Positions 5,200 through 6,917 of a DNA stretch of 6,917 nt are shown here, one piece after another (position 1 is the first letter of the stretch; every line of letters begins with the position of its first letter). The stretch spans positions 1 to 6,917 of the forward strand of contig JAJXXI010000069.1 in assembly GCA_021781185.1 (NCBI GenBank). Reading direction: 5' to 3'. The position numbers and the translations under genes are program-made. The notes beneath the pieces are model-generated. The model was not told where the DNA came from and ran no database searches. It saw nothing but the letters and a program-made list of their open reading frames with translations. Origin of the DNA: a bacterium (GTDB lineage: Bacteria; Verrucomicrobiota; Verrucomicrobiia; Limisphaerales; UBA11358).

Positions 5200-5586
5200 T
5201 CACATCCTGATCATTTTTCGAACCATCTCCACCATGTGTCCGGGGTCGTAGGGCTTTGCCACGAACGCATCCGGCTTGACCGCAGCGTTTGCAAACACTT
5301 CACCATCAACCGTGCCGCTGATCAAGATGGTTTTTTGCCGCGGATTCAGCCGGCGACATTCGCGGATTAGATCCATGCCGCTCATCCGCCCCATGGCATA
5401 ATCCGTAATCACAACCGCCGGGGCGGCCTTGGCAAATGCCTGCAAGGCCTGCTCCGGGTCACTGAACTTCATCACCTTACACCCCAGCGGCGTGAGAAAA
5501 GCCTCCGCCAGTTCCAGCAACAACACTTCATCATCCACGACGAAAATCGTCGGTGAAGGGGGGGTGATGGTCTTGCTCTTTTTCAT
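5200..5586 (-). CDS. Stand-alone CheY-like response regulator receiver
   Basis: This 128-residue single-domain receiver has no output domain. Key residues are all present: the acidic pair Asp18-Asp19 in IFVVDDE, the phosphoacceptor Asp62 in VVITDYAMGRMSG, Ser90 in ILISG and Lys111 in FVAKPY. It should be phosphorylated by a histidine kinase encoded elsewhere and act through protein contacts in the cytoplasm. The ATG at 5586 puts a short polar leader before the receiver. The open frame extends to an ATG at 5706, but the extra 40 residues are Cys/Leu-rich and unlike a receiver; neither start has a convincing ribosome-binding site. The stop overlaps a GTG in frame with the AsmA-like gene, and with the preferred downstream start the two genes are 65 bases apart on the same strand, so co-transcription is likely. 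Confidence 0.9.
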   Translation of the reverse strand: MKKSKTITPPSPTIFVVDDEVLLLELAEAFLTPLGCKVMKFSDPEQALQAFAKAAPAVVITDYAMGRMSGMDLIRECRRLNPRQKTILISGTVDGEVFANAAVKPDAFVAKPYDPGHMVEMVRKMIRM

Positions 5587-5760
5587 GGGGGAGCCCAAGC
5601 AGCATAAACTGCGGGAACACTCTAGCACCGACACTTTGCCGGCGGCAAGTCCCAACATTATCACGACAGAGCAAGAAAAAATGCTTTGCTTCAAGTGAGC
5701 AGCCATCCTAATCTTTGCTGTTGGCTGTCAACTTGCCGTCAAACAAGGAACCGCAGTTAT
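5587..5760. promoter_or_regulatory. Divergent intergenic region between response regulator and DUF4912 gene
   Basis: These 174 bases separate two divergently transcribed genes and must hold promoters for both. For the minus strand, TTGACA (5731-5726) is a perfect -35, with TAGGAT (5710-5705) as a poor -10 at a short 15-base spacer. For the plus strand, TTGCTT (5686-5691) and TAATCT (5709-5714) have a 17-base spacer but only 3 of 6 matches each. A palindrome with arms TTGCCG (5636-5641) and CGGCAA (5643-5648) around a central G lies closer to the response regulator and is a possible operator. AAGGA (5745-5749) stands 11 bases before the DUF4912 ATG. The region's role is secure from gene orientation; the individual boxes are weak. 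Confidence 0.45.
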
Positions 5761-6917
5761 ATGAAAAAAAAACCAGCATCCGTTCCCGAACTCCAAAAAT
5801 CCAACACGAGCAAAGCCTCCCGCACCAGCAGGACTGATGCTGCCGCTGCTGCACCGCCATCCAACAGTTCCGCTTCTGAGAAAACGGCCGGACCTAAACG
5901 CAAACCCATGCTGGACGCGGCCATGGATGCCGCGAAGAATATTTTTAAATCCCGGCCGGCAACCAAAGCAACGGCGAAGGATGATGCCCAGGTGGAAGTG
6001 GAAGCCCCGACGGTTGTTCGTCGCACATACAGCCGTAAAAAGAAATCTGAAGCGCTGGATATTCCACCGATCCTGCTTGAGGGCGACGAGCCTTCCCAGC
6101 CGGCGGCCGGCGGCCCCGGCGAAAAATATTCCCTTGGGGCAACGCCGCCCGCCCAGAGTTTTTCCGGCGGCGAACTTCCCGAGTCCTATGGCACCAAAAA
6201 ATTATTCCTCACCGCCCGCGACCCGCACTGGCTGTATGCCCACTGGGATCTGACACGCGAACAGCAGGCCGAATTGAACAATGAGTCCACCGACGGCCAC
6301 CTCATCCTCCGTGTTTTCGCCGGCAAAATAGAGGGCCATCCAACCTACGAAATTCACGTCCATCCCGAATCGCGCCACTGGTTTGCCCATGTCGAGCGCG
6401 CGGGGAATTCCTACGCCGGTGAACTGGGCTATTATTCGGCGCTGGGCAAATGGACCCGGGTTGCTGTTTCCAGCGGCACCCTCACGCCGCCGGATGCCGC
6501 CGCCAAGGAGGACGCGGCGGAGTTTGCCACCATTCCGTATGAATTTCCGTTTGCGCGCCTGATGCAGATCATCGAGGACGCCGTGCGCGACAACATTCCG
6601 CTCGCGCAAGCCATTGAGGAATTGCGCCGCGCCGGCCATCCCGATCTGCCGCGCTTCGCGCACTCGATTCATTCCCCGGTCATCGCCCCGGGACCGACGC
6701 GCCAGTGGACGCCCGACCAGGAAAAGGCCCTCGCCAAGATCATCAGCATTGATGAGACGCGCCGGGTTTGGATGGGCTCGCTTGAAATCACCGAGTTGAT
6801 CCGCCGTCGCCTCGCACGGGAAGTGGCCTCGCCGGTGACAGCGTTTGGCATTTCCAGCCCGGGACTTTCCTCCAGCCCCACCAGCCCGTTCGGCGGTGGT
6901 GTCAAGGCGGAGACGGA
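5761..6917 (+). CDS. DUF4912 domain protein, 3' end outside window
   Basis: The frame is open from ATG 5761 to the window edge, 385 complete codons with no stop. Residues 1 to about 140 are low-complexity and rich in Lys, Ala, Pro and Ser (beginning MKKKPASVPELQKS), so probably disordered and possibly nucleic-acid- or polyanion-binding. A folded domain starts at about 141: LPESYGTKKLFLTARDPHWLYAHWDLT, then ILRVF, YEIHV and WFAHVERAGNSYAGELGYYSALGKWTRVAVSS (to about 240). This is the pattern of DUF4912, an uncharacterised beta-rich domain. A helical part with FARLMQIIEDAVRDNIPLAQAIEELRRAG and a segment resembling WMGSLEITELIRRR follow, then a Gly/Ser/Pro-rich stretch at the edge. No signal peptide is evident. 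In some bacteria DUF4912 genes lie near GH57/DUF1957 glucan enzymes; whether that holds here lies to the right of the window. The start is supported by AAGGA 11 bases upstream and by lack of plausible earlier sequence. Confidence 0.85.
   Translation, partial: MKKKPASVPELQKSNTSKASRTSRTDAAAAAPPSNSSASEKTAGPKRKPMLDAAMDAAKNIFKSRPATKATAKDDAQVEVEAPTVVRRTYSRKKKSEALDIPPILLEGDEPSQPAAGGPGEKYSLGATPPAQSFSGGELPESYGTKKLFLTARDPHWLYAHWDLTREQQAELNNESTDGHLILRVFAGKIEGHPTYEIHVHPESRHWFAHVERAGNSYAGELGYYSALGKWTRVAVSSGTLTPPDAAAKEDAAEFATIPYEFPFARLMQIIEDAVRDNIPLAQAIEELRRAGHPDLPRFAHSIHSPVIAPGPTRQWTPDQEKALAKIISIDETRRVWMGSLEITELIRRRLAREVASPVTAFGISSPGLSSSPTSPFGGGVKAET

Noticed and set aside
5764..5772. Run of nine A just after the DUF4912 start as a programmed slippage site
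   Set aside because: It simply encodes three Lys in frame and the frame continues open. Nothing indicates that a shifted product is used.
6202..6672. Minus-strand open frame of 156 residues in the DUF4912 gene
   Set aside because: Antisense to the conserved DUF4912 domain, whose frame is open for the whole 1157 bases to the window edge.

Overview
The window looks like a chromosomal stretch of a moderately GC-rich Gram-negative bacterium, most plausibly a verrucomicrobial one (Pedosphaera/Limisphaerales-like). That assignment is an inference. It rests on the small MARVKIP-type protein, the compact AsmA-like protein, the DUF4912 protein with a long Lys/Ala/Pro-rich head, and a GTAGGGCAG-type inverted-repeat element of a kind I associate with these genomes. 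No rRNA or tRNA is present to confirm it.

Left part (1-1425, plus strand): the C-terminal half of the cysteine desulfurase SufS enters from the left edge. It is followed by a gene-free gap of almost 390 bases. About 240 bases of that gap (653-897) are a degenerate tandem array of about twelve 21-bp units with an AAAC(A/T)TTTC core, which is two DNA helical turns per unit. A leader region with a candidate promoter and nested inverted repeats then precedes a 133-residue uncharacterised protein (1024-1425).

Middle (1426-2237): an accessory scar. It holds an 82-bp long-hairpin repeat element (1465-1546) and the 3' remnant of a group II intron. The intron's reverse transcriptase/maturase reading frame is truncated and frameshifted, but its catalytic RNA domain V (2061-2093) is still recognisable. 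Bases 2133-2207 show nothing I can name. A candidate terminator for the leftward GH42 gene lies at 2210-2235.

Right-centre (2238-5586, minus strand): three co-oriented genes. In transcription order they are a stand-alone response-regulator receiver (5586-5200), a small membrane-anchored AsmA-like protein (5134-4403), and a GH42-family beta-galactosidase-like protein (4307-2238). A strong hairpin (4347-4383) separates the last two, so GH42 is probably not simply co-transcribed with the others. The GH42 protein keeps its nucleophile Glu, but Ser stands where the acid/base Glu of the usual Asn-Glu pair is expected.

Right edge (5587-6917): a divergent intergenic region, then a plus-strand DUF4912 protein that runs off the window. 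No tight common pathway links these genes. The most distinctive features are the 21-bp phased array and the GH42 active-site substitution.
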